Below, piece by piece: positions 50,797 through 58,611 of a stretch of DNA of 64,000 bases (position 1 is the stretch's first letter; the number at the start of each line of letters is the position of its first letter). The notes under the pieces were generated by a model that worked only from the letters and a program-made list of their open reading frames with translations, did no database searches and was not told the origin of the DNA. The DNA is from Panacagrimonas sp052386745. GTDB lineage: Bacteria > Pseudomonadota > Gammaproteobacteria > Nevskiales > Nevskiaceae. Position numbers and translations under genes: made by a program. The stretch is from positions 128,846 to 192,845 of the forward strand of contig JBQTJW010000001.1 of assembly GCA_052386745.1 (NCBI GenBank), read 5' to 3'.

Positions 50797-51723
50797 ATGA
50801 GATTCTTCGCGCAGGTTCCCAAGTTCGACTTCATGGCGCAGCGCCGCACGGGCCTGATCGTGTCGTCGGTGCTGACGATCGCGACCGTGCTGCTGCTGGT
50901 CTTTCGCGGCCTCAACTTCGGTATCGATTTCACCGGCGGCGTGCTGGTGGAAGTGCACTACCCGCAGACGGTGGAGCTGGACAAGGTGCGCGAGGCCCTG
51001 GGTCACGGCGGCTACGAGCGCGCGGTGGTGCAGTACTTCGGCACCAGCCAGGACGTGCTGATCCGCCTGCCGCCGGCCAGGGAGACCAGCCAGGCCAACG
51101 TGAGCACGGCCATTCTCAAGGCCCTGGGTTCGGAGGCGGCGAACATCGACCTGCGCCGCATCGAGTTCGTGGGTCCGCAGGTGGGCCAGGAGCTGACCGA
51201 GAAGGGCGGGCTGGCGATGTTGTTCGCCTTCCTGGGCATCATGGCCTACATCGCCTTCCGCTTTGAGTGGAAGTTCTCGGTGGGGTGCGTCGCCGCCCTG
51301 GTGCACGACGTGATGATGACGCTGGGGTTCCTGTCGCTGTTCCAGGTGGAATTCGACCTCACCACGCTGGGCGGCATCCTGGCGCTGATCGGCTATTCGA
51401 ACAACGAGACCGTGGTCATCTACGACCGCGTGCGCGAGAACCTGATCAACCAGCGCCGCTCGACCATCTTCGAGGTGGCGAACCTGTCCATCAACCAGAC
51501 GCTGCTGCGCTCCATCATCACGCACCTGACCACGCTGCTGGTGCTGTCGGCCCTGTTTTTCCTGGGCGGATCGAGCGTGCACAGTTTTGCCGTGGCGCTG
51601 ATGGTGGGCGTGGTGGTGGCCACGTATTCGTCGATCTACATCTCCACCGGCATCGCCATCCTGCTCGGCATCACGCGCGAAGACCTGCTGCCGACCAGGA
51701 CCGAGCTGGACGAGAGTCCGTAA
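50797..51723 (+). CDS. secF: Protein translocase subunit SecF
   Basis: A 308-residue partner of SecD. After a cytoplasmic N-terminus and first helix (IVSSVLTIATVLLLVFRGL) come the conserved FGIDFTGGVLVEV, a small periplasmic domain, and five helices with the signature IGYSNNETVVIYDRVREN and LSALFFLGGSSVHSFAVALMVGVVVATYSSIYIS. It follows secD by ten bases in one operon with yajC. The gene ends 15 bases before the convergent pldA stop. Confidence 0.95.
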   Translation: MRFFAQVPKFDFMAQRRTGLIVSSVLTIATVLLLVFRGLNFGIDFTGGVLVEVHYPQTVELDKVREALGHGGYERAVVQYFGTSQDVLIRLPPARETSQANVSTAILKALGSEAANIDLRRIEFVGPQVGQELTEKGGLAMLFAFLGIMAYIAFRFEWKFSVGCVAALVHDVMMTLGFLSLFQVEFDLTTLGGILALIGYSNNETVVIYDRVRENLINQRRSTIFEVANLSINQTLLRSIITHLTTLLVLSALFFLGGSSVHSFAVALMVGVVVATYSSIYISTGIAILLGITREDLLPTRTELDESP

Positions 51724-51738
51724 GCCCCACCGACGCGT

Positions 51739-52695
51739 TCAGCGCGCCAGCGAAAAGCCGATGCCGATCCGGGTGACGGAGTTGTTGTAGTCGGTCAGGC
51801 TCTCGCCGTAGCCCTGCCAGAGGTAGGCCTGCCAGAACAGGTCGCCGTCACCAATGCGCCAGCTGTAATCGATCTGCAGTGCGCCTTTGCCCGTGGACTG
51901 GTTGCCGCGCAGCATCAGGTGCATGCGCCGGTCCAGGTTGAAACGGCGGTAGAAGTGCAGCTCGCCGTACCCCAGAAACCGTTCGATGTCGGGGTTGTCG
52001 TCGCCGTCGGCGTCATCCTCGTCCTTCTTTTCGTTTTCAGGCAGCCGGTACCAGAGCTTGACCTGGAGCGCCGTACCGCGACGCTCGAAGAACGGCGCAA
52101 GGTAGAGCCGGTCCCAGGAACGCGACTGCGGAATGTCTTGGCCGTTGGATTCGTGCTCGTAACCGCCGTCGAGTCCCCAGATCACCTCGCCAGGCACCTG
52201 GTCGCGGGGTGTCCAGCGATAGAAGATTTCCGGGTTGTAGACCGTCTCGCGAAACGGGCGTGACCGGTCGGAGTCATACAGGGCCCAGTACGAGCGCTGC
52301 GAATAGCTGACGTACAGCGGTGGCCCGAGCGGCCGGACCTTGGCACTGACGCCGAACAGCACTTCGGTCGCCTGCGATTCGTAATCCCGGGAGTAAGTGT
52401 ACGGCAGGATGAAGATGGGCTTGTGCCAGTCCACGTCGCAGGGTGTTCCGAAAACCGGCGGTGGCGGCTGATCGCTGGAGGCGAAGTGCCTGAGCCAGCC
52501 GCGCGAACGATCCGCCCGGTCGGCCAGGTTGTGGCATCGCAGCAGGCGATTCCAGAGCGAGGACGTTTCTTTCTCCGGCGTCCTGGCCAGCGTCGTCTCC
52601 TCTTTCAAACCCCAGGCCGGCTGCGGATCGTCCGCCTGCGCAGGAGCGGCAATCGCCAGGAGCCCGATCGCCAGGCCCGACACGAGACGGATCAT
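51739..52695 (-). CDS. pldA: Outer-membrane phospholipase A (OMPLA)
   Basis: A 318-residue outer-membrane beta-barrel phospholipase; it hydrolyses phospholipids that reach the outer leaflet. The signal peptide covers residues 1-21 (cleavage AQA). The active-site block is YEHESNGQ with H181 and nucleophile S183, matching E. coli H142 and S144. The residue at the position of E. coli N156 is D195 (SRSWDRLY), so the triad would be Ser-His-Asp. YVSYSQRSYW is also typical. An acidic insertion (KKDEDDADGDDNPD) lies in a loop near residues 220-235. The ATG is one base after the stop of the AbiEi-like gene, an unusual partner. Confidence 0.9.
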   Translation of the reverse strand: MIRLVSGLAIGLLAIAAPAQADDPQPAWGLKEETTLARTPEKETSSLWNRLLRCHNLADRADRSRGWLRHFASSDQPPPPVFGTPCDVDWHKPIFILPYTYSRDYESQATEVLFGVSAKVRPLGPPLYVSYSQRSYWALYDSDRSRPFRETVYNPEIFYRWTPRDQVPGEVIWGLDGGYEHESNGQDIPQSRSWDRLYLAPFFERRGTALQVKLWYRLPENEKKDEDDADGDDNPDIERFLGYGELHFYRRFNLDRRMHLMLRGNQSTGKGALQIDYSWRIGDGDLFWQAYLWQGYGESLTDYNNSVTRIGIGFSLAR

Positions 52696-52696
52696 G

Positions 52697-53320
52697 TCAA
52701 CTCAGAGCGTCAAGGTAGGGCTTGATGACGCGTTCGACGCGACACATCCGGGCGAAATGCTGCAATTGCTCCCGCTTGACCCGCCGGCTGCCGAGGGCGG
52801 CGCGCAGCGCATCCACGGCAACGTGCGGGCCGATCTTGTTGCGGAACTTGAACAGGTCGGCGAGCGTTTTTTCCAGCGAATACACCCGTACCCGCACGCC
52901 CTCGATCCGGTGTGTCGCAATGCCCTCGGCGAACGCCTGGCCACCCAGGCGCGCGATGCGCAGCACCGGGTAGTCGAGGCGCGGACGCGCTGCCCGGCGC
53001 TCGATCGCCACGTCAACGCTGCCGTGCGGGGCGGCGCCGAGCCCGTGGAACGCCAGCGCCGAGCGCAGGCAGATCACGCCATTGGGCACGGCTCTGCCCA
53101 CGACGGCCAGTGCCAGGCTGGCGTTGACCTGCTTCTGGGGAAGCACGTAGCTGCCGCGGCTGATCTTCTTGATGACGCCCTTGTCGCAGGCGCGGCGCAG
53201 GTATTCCGCCTGGATGCCCTTGAGCGCAAGATCCTTCGGCCGCAGCACGCCGAGCTCGGCTGCCAGCTCGGCGATGAGTTGGGACTTGCTGGGCTCGTCG
53301 TTGACGTTGTGCAAGAGCAT
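52697..53320 (-). CDS. AbiEi-like antitoxin/transcriptional regulator
   Basis: A 207-residue protein resembling type IV antitoxins of the AbiEi group: an N-terminal winged helix (LRPKDLALKGIQAEYLRRACDKGVIKKISRGSYVLP) and a C-terminal domain with ICLRSALAFHGLG, RVYSLEKTLADLFKFRNKIG and VDALRAAL, a typical AbiEi pattern. The AbiEii nucleotidyltransferase toxin that normally follows is absent; pldA begins one base after the stop instead. AGGTG lies seven bases before the ATG. The upstream region is strongly AT-rich and carries two copies of an ACGTTAG...ATTGC motif. AbiEi proteins repress their own promoters, so this one may control itself and pldA; that is inference. Confidence 0.8.
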   Translation of the reverse strand: MLLHNVNDEPSKSQLIAELAAELGVLRPKDLALKGIQAEYLRRACDKGVIKKISRGSYVLPQKQVNASLALAVVGRAVPNGVICLRSALAFHGLGAAPHGSVDVAIERRAARPRLDYPVLRIARLGGQAFAEGIATHRIEGVRVRVYSLEKTLADLFKFRNKIGPHVAVDALRAALGSRRVKREQLQHFARMCRVERVIKPYLDALS

Positions 53321-53354
53321 GTAGTTACACCTGGAAGTGCAAAGACTTCAGCAC

Positions 53355-53423
53355 ACGTTAGAAAACATTGCAAGAAGATCGTATAACCGCATAAAGATAA
53401 AACAATTAAAACGTTAGGATTGC
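53355..53423. repeat. Two ACGTTAG...ATTGC direct repeats in an AT-rich control region
   Basis: Copy 1 has ACGTTAG at 53355-53361 and ATTGC at 53367-53371; copy 2 has ACGTTAG at 53411-53417 and ATTGC at 53419-53423. They are 56 bases apart, on the same strand, within a conspicuously AT-rich stretch between the AbiEi-like gene and the Kef-type gene. They could be operator half-sites. Confidence 0.45.
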
Positions 53424-53557
53424 GTCGGGCTGGAAGGATCGTCGAGCGTGGAGAGCAAGCCGGGCGACACGCGGTCGGCGTTTCCGATAGCGTGGCGCGA
53501 AGCTTGTTCGCGCTGCGTCGACGCGGACCAGGCGCTGCTAACTACGGGAGGCGAGGC

Positions 53558-55381
53558 ATGGCGGTCGAGGCGCAGGGGAATGATCTGGTCAAGGTGGTGG
53601 CGCTGCTCGCCGCCGGCGTCGTCGCCGTGCCCCTGTTCAAGCGCCTGGGCCTAGGTTCGGTGCTGGGTTACCTGGCTGCTGGAGTCGTGATCGGCCCATT
53701 CGGACTGGGGTTGTTCTCGGACCCACAGGCCATCCTGCATGTGGCGGAACTGGGCGTGGTCATGTTCCTCTTTATCATCGGCCTGGAGATGCAGCCCTCC
53801 CGCCTGTGGGGCTTGCGCCGGGAAATCTTCGGCCTGGGATTGACGCAGGTGCTGTTCTGCGGCGTCTTGCTGAGCGGGGTGGGCGTCCTGGCCGGCCTGG
53901 CCCCGGCCGTGGCCTTTGTCGCTGCAATGGGATTCGTGATGACGTCCACGGCGACGGTGATGCTGCTGCTGGACGAGAAAGGCGAGACATCGACCCCGCG
54001 AGGCCAGCGGGTGGTGTCGATTCTCCTTCTGGAGGATCTCGCCATCGTGCCCCTGCTCGCGCTCGTGGCGTTCCTGGCGCCGGAGCAGCACCCCGATGCT
54101 TCGCGCTGGCTAGGGGTCGCAATCGGGCTGGCCGCCGTCGTCGGCCTGGTCGTGGTCGGTCGCTGGCTGCTCAATCCCATGTTCCGGCTGCTCGCTGCTG
54201 CGCACGCGCGGGAGGTAATGACGGCAGCGGCCCTTTTGGTCGTGCTGGGCGCGGCGCTGCTGATGCAGGTCGGAGGCCTGTCGATGGCCATGGGCGCATT
54301 CCTCGCCGGCGTCCTGCTCTCCGAATCGACGTTCAGGCACCAGCTTGAGGCCGACATCGAGCCGTTTCGCGGCATTCTGCTCGGGCTGTTCTTCCTCAGC
54401 GTGGGCATGTCGCTGGACCTCTCCGTGTTCCGCACCCATTGGGTTCAGATCGCGCTGGGCGTGGCGGTTTTCATGCTGCTGAAGGGGGTGGGCACCTACG
54501 CCGTGGCGCGCGTGTTCGGGGCGCGGCACGGCGATGCGGTGCATCGCACGGTGCTGATGGCCCAGGGGGGCGAATTCGCCTTCGTGCTGTACGCTGCCGG
54601 CGTCATGGCCGGCCTGATCGATGGCCAGCTCAACGCCGTTCTCACCGCCATCGTGATTCTTTCCATGGCGCTGACGCCCCTGGCCGTGTTCGCGTCAGGC
54701 TGGCTGATGCCCTCCGCGTCTGCGTCGATGGAGGGCGTCGACAAGGCCGATGGCCTCACCGGCAGCGTGCTCATGATCGGGTTTGGCCGCTTCGGGCAAG
54801 TCTCCAGCCAGGCCTTGCTGGCGCGCGGGATCGAGGTTGCCATCATCGATCACGACGTGGAAATGATCCGCAGCGCCGCGGAGTTCGGTTTCAAGGTCTA
54901 TTACGGCGACGGGACGCGGCTCGACGTGCTGCACGCCTCGGGCGCGCACCAGGCCAAGGCCATTGCCGTCTGCGTCGACGATGCGGAGGTGGCGATGAAG
55001 ATCGTTGCGCTGGTCAAGCACGAGTTCCCGCACGCACGCTTACTGGTCCGCGCCATCGACCGCCAGCACACCCTCAAGCTGATGGCCGCCGACGTCGATT
55101 ACCAGATCCGCGAAACCTTCGAGTCCGCGAGTGTCTTTGGCGAGAACGCGCTGCGCGTGCTGGGCGTGCCGGAACTGGAGGCGCGCGAGATCGCGCTCGA
55201 CCTGCGCGCCCGCGACAGCGAGCGCCTGGCCCTGCAGGCCACGGGGGGAGTGGGTGCCGGGGTGGACCTGCTTCACAGCAATCGCATGAAGCCGAAGCCC
55301 CTGACCATCCCAAGAAGCACGGGGGCGCCGCTCAACGCGGAGACGGCGGCGGTGACCGCCGATCCGGGCAAGCCGACGTAA
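53558..55381 (+). CDS. KefB/KefC-type monovalent cation:proton antiporter
   Basis: A 607-residue CPA2-family protein. About a dozen hydrophobic segments fill residues 8-385, including GYLAAGVVIGPFGLGLF, FLFIIGLEMQPSRLWGLR, MTSTATVMLLLDEKGE, LLLEDLAIVPLLALVAFLAP and FLSVGMSLDLSVF. A TrkA-N/RCK domain starts at residue 402 (GSVLMIGFGRFGQVSSQALL) and carries IDHDVEMI and YYGDGTRLDVLHASGA. This is the layout of KefB/C, which release potassium and acidify the cytoplasm in response to glutathione adducts. The ATG at 53558 has GGGAGG just upstream; the frame is open back to 53420 without homology. No KefF/KefG ancillary gene is adjacent. Confidence 0.87.
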   Translation: MAVEAQGNDLVKVVALLAAGVVAVPLFKRLGLGSVLGYLAAGVVIGPFGLGLFSDPQAILHVAELGVVMFLFIIGLEMQPSRLWGLRREIFGLGLTQVLFCGVLLSGVGVLAGLAPAVAFVAAMGFVMTSTATVMLLLDEKGETSTPRGQRVVSILLLEDLAIVPLLALVAFLAPEQHPDASRWLGVAIGLAAVVGLVVVGRWLLNPMFRLLAAAHAREVMTAAALLVVLGAALLMQVGGLSMAMGAFLAGVLLSESTFRHQLEADIEPFRGILLGLFFLSVGMSLDLSVFRTHWVQIALGVAVFMLLKGVGTYAVARVFGARHGDAVHRTVLMAQGGEFAFVLYAAGVMAGLIDGQLNAVLTAIVILSMALTPLAVFASGWLMPSASASMEGVDKADGLTGSVLMIGFGRFGQVSSQALLARGIEVAIIDHDVEMIRSAAEFGFKVYYGDGTRLDVLHASGAHQAKAIAVCVDDAEVAMKIVALVKHEFPHARLLVRAIDRQHTLKLMAADVDYQIRETFESASVFGENALRVLGVPELEAREIALDLRARDSERLALQATGGVGAGVDLLHSNRMKPKPLTIPRSTGAPLNAETAAVTADPGKPT

Positions 55382-55424
55382 CGGGCCCAGCCGCCGAACG
55401 GGAGGCTTCGCGGAAAACCGCCGC

Positions 55425-56399
55425 TCAGACCGCTTGCGCTGCGGGCGGCGTCGCCCAGCGTTCCGCCCGCGCTTCACTGATCAGCCAGTCCCGCACCGCC
55501 GCAACGGCCGGCTCTTCGGCCGCTTCCTCCTGGTGAATCAGGTAGTAAGCCGTCCGCATGGGCAGGCTGAGGGTGAAGGGCATGACCAGCCGGCCGGTCT
55601 CCAGGTCGTGTGCCGCCACCACCGGAACACCCAGAACCACACCGAGGCCGTCGGCCGCGGCCTCGGTGGCCATGCTGATCAGGTTGAACGTGGGACCACG
55701 CCGATCGCTCATGCCTTGCACGCCGGCCGCCTTCAGCCACATGGCCCAGTTCGGCCGCTCGATGTCGGTCTGATCGATCCCGGTTTCGTGGTGCAGCAGC
55801 GTGTGGTGCCGAAGGTCGTCCGGTGTTTCCAACGGATGCGTGCCGCGCAGCAGCCGCGGGCTGCACATCGGGATGGCGTAGGCGGGAAACAGGCGCTGGA
55901 TCACGTAGCCGTCGTAGGCCCCATGGCCGGAACGGATGGCAAGGTCTGCGCCCTGGGTCAGCGTGGCGGCTTCGCCGCTGTCCTCCCGCACACTGTCGAC
56001 GAGGGCGTCATCCGCGGTGATGTGCAGTTCCACATCAGGGTGAAGCGCTGTAAAGCGGCTCAGGCGCGGTGCAAGCCACTTCGCCGCCAGCGCCGGGGGA
56101 GCTGCAACCTCCACACGCTGCTGCTGCTGCAAGCGGCGGATGGCGGACAGGGCATCGGCGACGTGCTGGAGCGCAACCGTCAGGTGCGGCAGGAGCGCTT
56201 CGCCCGCTTCCGTCAGCTCGACCCTTTGCGGCAGGCGCTTGAAGACGGGCACCCCCAAGGCCTGTTCCAGGGCCTTGATCTGGTGGCTGATGGCGGCGGG
56301 TGTCACGTAAAGCTCCGCCGCGGCCTTGCGCAGGCTCAGGTGGCGGGCTGCTGCCTCGAAGGCGCGCAGCGAATTGAGAGGGGGCAATCGCGTTGGCAT
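55425..56399 (-). CDS. GcvA-type LysR transcriptional regulator
   Basis: A 324-residue LysR-family regulator that fits the GcvA subgroup: PPLNSLRAFEAAARHLSLRKAAAELYVTPAAISHQIKALEQALG in the DNA-binding domain and VFKRLPQRVELTEAGEALLP after it. The effector domain includes DLAIRSGHGAYDG and LFPAYAIPMCSPRLL. The true target is unknown, as the glycine-cleavage genes are not here. It is divergent from a putative small RNA, and a T-N11-A dyad, TTAGT-TTT-ACTAA, starts four bases before its own ATG and overlaps the -35 of the other promoter. Autoregulation and control of the divergent transcript are likely by family analogy. Confidence 0.85.
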   Translation of the reverse strand: MPTRLPPLNSLRAFEAAARHLSLRKAAAELYVTPAAISHQIKALEQALGVPVFKRLPQRVELTEAGEALLPHLTVALQHVADALSAIRRLQQQQRVEVAAPPALAAKWLAPRLSRFTALHPDVELHITADDALVDSVREDSGEAATLTQGADLAIRSGHGAYDGYVIQRLFPAYAIPMCSPRLLRGTHPLETPDDLRHHTLLHHETGIDQTDIERPNWAMWLKAAGVQGMSDRRGPTFNLISMATEAAADGLGVVLGVPVVAAHDLETGRLVMPFTLSLPMRTAYYLIHQEEAAEEPAVAAVRDWLISEARAERWATPPAAQAV

Positions 56400-56402
56400 G
56401 GA

Positions 56403-56415
56403 TTAGTTTTACTAA
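56403..56415. promoter_or_regulatory. LysR-type operator dyad
   Basis: TTAGT-TTT-ACTAA is a perfect inverted repeat and an exact T-N11-A LysR box. It lies between the divergent LysR gene and the putative small RNA and overlaps the -35 region of the latter's promoter, a position suited to both autoregulation and control of the divergent transcript. Confidence 0.6.
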
Positions 56416-56434
56416 ATTACACGATCAATATAAT
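56407..56434 (+). promoter_or_regulatory. Promoter of the putative small RNA
   Basis: An exact TATAAT at 56429-56434 is preceded by poor -35 candidates (TTTTAC at 56407, 16-base spacer; TTTACT at 56408, 15-base spacer), as is common at activator-dependent promoters. The predicted start is near 56441. Confidence 0.55.
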
Positions 56435-56440
56435 TCATTT

Positions 56441-56647
56441 GATGCACTGCAACATCAAGCGTATCTTGCATTCCATCGAAGGGCGGAAACGGGAAGACAC
56501 AAGGAAACCCGAAGCCGAACTCCGAAAGGTTATACGACTTGGCTTGGACGCTATAAAGCTCGCCATTTCAGGTAACTGGACGATCTCCTCCAGTCCCGCC
56601 TCATGCGGGACACACTTCAAGGCCACCGAAAGGTGGCCTCTTTTTTT
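56441..56647 (+). ncRNA. Putative small regulatory RNA divergent from the LysR gene
   Basis: About 207 nt between a consensus promoter and a strong intrinsic terminator with no credible coding frame. The 3' half folds into three tandem hairpins. The first is ACTGGA/TCCAGT (56575-56580, 56589-56594) with the loop CGATCTCC. The second is GTCCCGC/GCGGGAC (56593-56599, 56605-56611); it shares two bases with the first, so the outermost pairs compete. The third is the terminator. CTCCTCC at 56585-56591 is complementary to Shine-Dalgarno sequences and lies largely in the first loop. The position, divergent from a GcvA-type gene, recalls E. coli gcvB, but the GU-rich region of GcvB is missing. It could instead be a terminated leader of the TPR gene, whose start is 206 bases further on. 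Confidence 0.55.
56620..56647 (+). terminator. Strong intrinsic terminator
   Basis: Perfect 8-bp stem AGGCCACC / GGTGGCCT (56620-56627, 56632-56639) with a GAAA tetraloop, followed by C and seven Ts (56641-56647). It is the clearest Rho-independent terminator in the window and ends the putative small RNA. Confidence 0.9.
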
Positions 56648-56852
56648 GTGCCGCCCCGGATCACGGGATACATTGCCGCTCCGTGCGCCGCCAGAAATTG
56701 CGCGACGCCGTGACAAGCGCAGGGCCGTCGTCCAAACCGGTGCTGGATGGCGGAATGGCCGGGAGTTGCCGGGGCGGCCTCATCCTTCACGAAGCCCTGC
56801 GCGATCAACGGTGGCGCGTAAGGATTGCCAGACGAAGAATGGGGATCAGGGG

Positions 56853-58550
56853 ATGAATCGATCGACCGCGACCATTGTGATGCTCTCGCTCGCCCTCGGG
56901 GTCGGGCTCTGGTACGGCTACCTGACGCGCCCGGAGCAGCCTGGGACCCAAACCGCGACGCCGCCATCACCGGCGCTGGCGGGCGCAACGCTGCTGCCCG
57001 GGCTGGGTGACTACCAGTTCCCGGTCAGCGCCAGGCACCCTGACGTGCAGCGATGGTTCAACCAGGGTCTGACGCTGGCTTACGGATTCAACCACGACGC
57101 GGCCGAACGTTCCTTTCTGAAAGCGACAGAACTGGACCCCGCCTGCGCGATGTGCTGGTGGGGCGCGGCCTTGGTGCTCGGGCCGCACGTCAACGCGGGC
57201 ATGGACCCCGCGAACAATGGCAAGGCCTGGGCACGCATCAGCAAGGCCCTGGAGCTGGCTGCAAACGCCAGCCCTCGGGAACAGGCCTTCATCACGGCTT
57301 TGAAGGCGCGCTATGCCGAGACACCGCCGACGGACCGCCGACCCTTGGACGAGGCCTATGCCCAGGCATTCGGGAACGTGGCGGCGCAGTTCCCGGATGA
57401 TCTCGATGCGGCCGTGTTCCATGCCGAAGCCCTGATGGACTTACAGCCCTGGAACTATTACGACGACCAGGGTGCGCCAAAGGGACATACCGCGGCCATC
57501 GTCGCCCGGCTCGAATCGGTGGTGAAGCGCGATCCCCGGCACGCGGGCGCACTTCATCTGTACATTCATGCGGTTGAAGCGTCGAATGATCCGGATCGCG
57601 GTGCCGCCGCCGCCGACCGTCTGCGCGAACTCGTTCCCGGCTCGGGGCATCTGGTGCATATGCCGGCGCACATCTATACCCGGGTGGGCCGCTATCACGA
57701 CGCCGTGCTGGCCAATCGGAAGGCGATTGCGGCAGACGACGCGTACCTCGCGACCTGCCGTCCCGGTGTTGCCGTGTATCCTCTGGCGTACGTTCCGCAC
57801 AACCATCATTTCCTCTGGTGGGCCGCCTCCATGGAGGGCGCCAGTGCCGCGGCACTCGCTGCGGCAGATGAAACAGCCAAGCGCGCCGCGGTGCCAGAAC
57901 TGCTTCGCCAGCCGGATTTCGTCTTCCTGCAGGATTTCATGATGACTCCGCTGAAGGCCCGGACGCAGCTTGGCCGATGGGGCGAAGTGGTCGCCACGCC
58001 CCAGCCGGACGCCGATCTGGGGTATCCCACCGCAATCTGGCACTACGCCCAAGGGATCGCGGCGGTGCGTCAGTCGCGGCTCGATGCGGCCCAGGCCCAT
58101 CTAGCGGCGTTAGCTGCCGCGGCCGCCGATCCGGTTTGGGATAAAGCCATGATCGGACCGCAGCACCCCTTGTCAGGAACGCTGAAAGTGGCCGAACGGG
58201 TCCTCGCCGGCGAACTCGCGGCGGCGCGCAAGGAGTACGCGACCGCCATCGCCGCGCTGGAACAGGGCGTTGCGATCGAAGCCGATCTGGCCTATTTCGA
58301 GCCGCCGGTGTGGCACCACCCCGTACGACAGACGCTGGGGGCGGTGCAGCTTGCGGCGGGATTCGCCAAGAAAGCCGAGGCCACTTACCGCCGGGATCTG
58401 GACATTCATCGCGAGAACGGGTGGTCACTCTTCGGCCTGGCCCAGGCGCTGCGCGCGCAGGGCCGCGAACGCGAGGCATCGAGGATCGAAGCGCGATTCG
58501 AGAAGGCCTGGGGCCAGAGCGACTTGGTGCTTGCGGGATCGCGCCTCTGA
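56853..58550 (+). CDS. Membrane-anchored TPR protein of unknown function
   Basis: A 565-residue protein with an N-terminal signal anchor (IVMLSLALGVGLWYGYL, residues 8-24) and a periplasmic tetratricopeptide-like region. Repeats are seen in FNQGLTLAYGFNHDAAERSFLKATELDPACAMCWWGAAL, HIYTRVGRYHDAVLANRKAIAADD and AARKEYATAIAALEQGVAIEADLAYFEPP, and a last one in AEATYRRDLDIHRENGWSLFGLAQALRAQGRE. PACAMCWWG holds a CxxC that is not a heme motif (no following His). GGGGA lies seven bases before the ATG at 56853; the frame stays open far upstream opposite the LysR gene but is not coding there. A SnoaL-like gene follows. Confidence 0.72.
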   Translation: MNRSTATIVMLSLALGVGLWYGYLTRPEQPGTQTATPPSPALAGATLLPGLGDYQFPVSARHPDVQRWFNQGLTLAYGFNHDAAERSFLKATELDPACAMCWWGAALVLGPHVNAGMDPANNGKAWARISKALELAANASPREQAFITALKARYAETPPTDRRPLDEAYAQAFGNVAAQFPDDLDAAVFHAEALMDLQPWNYYDDQGAPKGHTAAIVARLESVVKRDPRHAGALHLYIHAVEASNDPDRGAAAADRLRELVPGSGHLVHMPAHIYTRVGRYHDAVLANRKAIAADDAYLATCRPGVAVYPLAYVPHNHHFLWWAASMEGASAAALAAADETAKRAAVPELLRQPDFVFLQDFMMTPLKARTQLGRWGEVVATPQPDADLGYPTAIWHYAQGIAAVRQSRLDAAQAHLAALAAAAADPVWDKAMIGPQHPLSGTLKVAERVLAGELAAARKEYATAIAALEQGVAIEADLAYFEPPVWHHPVRQTLGAVQLAAGFAKKAEATYRRDLDIHRENGWSLFGLAQALRAQGREREASRIEARFEKAWGQSDLVLAGSRL

Positions 58551-58611
58551 GTCCGGGCGTATCAGGGAACACAACGAAAAACCCGAGCCACAGTCGTCGA
58601 GGCCGACTTTC

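Noticed and set aside
49098..50933. 611-codon minus-strand frame opposite secD
   Set aside because: secD is clear from its motifs; the antisense reading is His/Gln/Arg-rich without domains.
56393..56575. 60-codon frame across the putative small RNA
   Set aside because: It starts before the predicted transcript, has no ribosome-binding site and no recognisable sequence, so a non-coding element is favoured.
55434..56852. In-frame extension of the TPR gene by more than 470 codons upstream
   Set aside because: It would be antisense to the LysR gene and cross the terminator at 56620-56647; no similarity appears before the signal anchor at 56853.
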